Made by a program: the position numbers and the translations under genes
Source of the DNA: CAZKUN01 sp964555935
Lineage (GTDB): Bacteria; Armatimonadota; Zipacnadia; Zipacnadales; VGFC01
Assembly (NCBI GenBank): GCA_964555935.1
Contig: CAZKUN010000214.1
Location: 1-15,591 of the forward strand
Length of the DNA: 15,591 nt
Direction of reading: 5' to 3'
Shown: one piece after another, positions 14,606 to 15,591 of the stretch
Layout: the number at the start of each line of letters is the position of its first letter
Position numbering within the stretch: position 1 is the stretch's first letter
The notes under the pieces: model-generated
What the model was told of the DNA's origin: nothing
Database searches by the model: none
Seen by the model: the letters and a program-made list of their open reading frames with translations, nothing else

Positions 14606-14630
14606 ACGGGCGGCCCTTGCGGCCGCCCGT
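14606..14630 (+). terminator. Perfect 10-bp hairpin after the PmoA-family gene
   Basis: ACGGGCGGCC (14606-14615) pairs with GGCCGCCCGT (14621-14630) around CTTGC. It is followed by TTGCGTGT, a weak T-run. This is a probable terminator for the 11765-14587 unit. Confidence 0.7.
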
Positions 14631-14698
14631 TTGCGTGTCTGGCCGCAGGACTTTGGGTTGCCCACGGCAAAGGACGAGACACTGACAGAGGCTGACTC

Positions 14699-14705
14699 AA
14701 GGGGG
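14699..14705 (+). promoter_or_regulatory. Shine-Dalgarno site selecting ATG 14712
   Basis: AAGGGGG at 14699-14705 directly abuts ATG 14706 but is six bases from ATG 14712. The second gives a better spacing and puts Cys3 near the start. Confidence 0.55.
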
Positions 14706-14711
14706 ATGGGA

Positions 14712-15485
14712 ATGGACTGTCCGATCTGCGGCCGGCAAACTCAGGACGGGGCGGCTACGTGCGACGCGTGTGGGGGAGACACCAAGTATACGATTCAGGC
14801 TCCCGACGGGACGCAGTATGGCCCGTACACGCTGACGGAGGCGCGCCAGTTCGCGCAACAGGGGCGAGTGGCGCCGACGGCCGTGCTCGTCTCATCGAAC
14901 GGGCAAGCTCACAGTCTTGCCGACCTGAACGTGGTCGTCATTCTCCCAACTGTCGTTCCGCAGCCAAGACCTGCAGCCTCCGGTTCGGGTGGCTCAACGT
15001 GCCTGATCGTCGGCGTGGTCATCGGCGCATTCGTCCTGGTGTTTGGGGGGATCATCACAGCGATCATGTTCCCCGTGTTTGGGAGGGCCCGCGAGAAAGC
15101 CCGCCAGACATCCTGCCTCAGCAACGAGAAGCAGATCAGCCTGGGGATCCTCATGTACGCTCAGGACTATGACGAGTATCTCCCCGCCGCCGCCACCTAT
15201 GAGATGCAGATCGATCCATACACCAAGAACCAGATGCTCTTCATCTGCCCGTCCACGCAGATCCAGCCCGGGAGCTACGAGTACAACAGCCACCTTGATG
15301 GCATGTATGTTCGGGACCTATCACGCCCCGCTCAGACACCTATCCTCTGGGACCGAGATGTAGCGATTGGATCGGGTCCGCACAATGGTGGAGGGAATGT
15401 AGGGTTCACGGATGGGCACTGCAAGTGGCACACCGATAGCGGGTTCGCCGGCCTCAGCCGCGATCCGGGAGTCGCGCCCAGGTGA
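14712..15485 (+). CDS. Zinc ribbon + GYF_2-like + TM pilin-like + H-X9-DG fusion protein
   Basis: The protein has 257 residues. Residues 3-20 are a CPIC...CDAC zinc ribbon (Cys3/6/17/20). A GYF_2-like domain (about 26-66) has QYGPYTLTEARQFAQQGRV. After a Pro/Ser/Gly linker comes a TM helix (97-121). It runs into FPVFGRAREKARQTSCLSNEKQISLGILMYAQDYDE (120-155), which matches DUF1559-type pseudopilin N-terminal helices of Armatimonadota and Planctomycetota. The C-terminal part ends with His224 and Asp234-Gly235, exactly the H-X9-DG spacing of the prepilin processing-associated domain. The normal G-F-T-L-I-E prepilin cleavage site is missing because the cytoplasmic modules sit in front of the helix. 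A role in the type II secretion/pilin context is therefore uncertain. Confidence 0.85.
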   Translation: MDCPICGRQTQDGAATCDACGGDTKYTIQAPDGTQYGPYTLTEARQFAQQGRVAPTAVLVSSNGQAHSLADLNVVVILPTVVPQPRPAASGSGGSTCLIVGVVIGAFVLVFGGIITAIMFPVFGRAREKARQTSCLSNEKQISLGILMYAQDYDEYLPAAATYEMQIDPYTKNQMLFICPSTQIQPGSYEYNSHLDGMYVRDLSRPAQTPILWDRDVAIGSGPHNGGGNVGFTDGHCKWHTDSGFAGLSRDPGVAPR

Positions 15486-15493
15486 ACCGCGGA

Positions 15494-15519
15494 CGCGAGC
15501 GCCGCACCGGGCGCTCGCG
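15494..15519. terminator. Perfect 10-bp hairpin between convergent genes
   Basis: CGCGAGCGCC (15494-15503) pairs with GGCGCTCGCG (15510-15519) around GCACCG, starting 9 bp after the stop codon of the fusion gene. An AATTTCAT stretch follows soon after. It may serve both strands. Confidence 0.65.
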
Positions 15520-15547
15520 GCAATTTCATAGCACATTGCTTGCGTGG

Positions 15548-15591
15548 TCAGACCGCTAGACGCGCGGCGTCGAGCGGCTCCTCTACGAACC
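15548..15591 (-). CDS. Possible 3' end of a minus-strand gene
   Basis: The complement of the last 44 bases can be read as 13 codons ending in TGA (15548-15550), giving FVEEPLDAARLAV. The composition and GC-rich third positions look coding, and the hairpin at 15494-15519 suits convergent genes. It is too short to recognise, so this is tentative. Confidence 0.3.
   Translation of the reverse strand, partial: FVEEPLDAARLAV

Overview
This is a 15.6 kb, GC-rich bacterial window, very probably from a metagenome assembly because a 10-N scaffold gap sits at 5506-5515. Gene content suggests Armatimonadota or a nearby planctomycete-like lineage. The signs are a prepilin-like AREKARQTSCLSNEKQ segment followed by an H-X9-DG motif, a PmoA-family (DUF6807-like) protein, and GldG-like and DUF4340 proteins beside an ABC-2 exporter. 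There are no phage, IS, CRISPR, tRNA or rRNA signals. The taxonomic call is inference from protein motifs only.

Layout. The 5' end of an unknown gene runs off the left edge on the minus strand (1-128). It is head to head with an SPFH-domain protein carrying two C-terminal zinc ribbons (166-1248), followed by a hairpin and a flavin-reductase-like protein (1341-1871). Next are two small membrane-anchored proteins that look like tandem paralogues (1935-2465 and 2504-2887). The stop codon of the second lies inside a REP-like palindrome. On the minus strand, converging with these, are a uridine kinase-like protein (3646-4326) and a PIG-L deacetylase (2919-3608). Divergent from the kinase is an exported helical-repeat protein interrupted by the N gap (4461-5868).

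The centre is a four-gene GldA/GldF/GldG/DUF4340-type operon (6146-11633). It is preceded by a near-consensus sigma70 promoter (TTGACT, 18 bp, TATAAT) and a leader of about 230 nt that can form four successive hairpins. The ATPase and permease would form a membrane exporter. The GldG-like and DUF4340 proteins would be membrane-anchored partners with large extracytoplasmic domains. A good intrinsic terminator at 11666-11703 ends the operon.

The right part holds three closely spaced genes: an amidohydrolase_2-family hydrolase, a sugar-phosphate isomerase/epimerase-like TIM barrel, and a PmoA-family protein with a cysteine cluster (11765-14587). This grouping suggests catabolism of a sugar or sugar-derived compound. 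The last complete gene (14712-15485) fuses a zinc ribbon, a GYF_2-like domain, a TM/pilin-like helix and an H-X9-DG region. The final 44 bases may be the 3' end of a minus-strand gene.

The most interesting items are the structured leader, the REP-like palindrome with a GTAG head, the zinc ribbon/GYF/pilin-like fusion, and the phase of the gap in the repeat gene.
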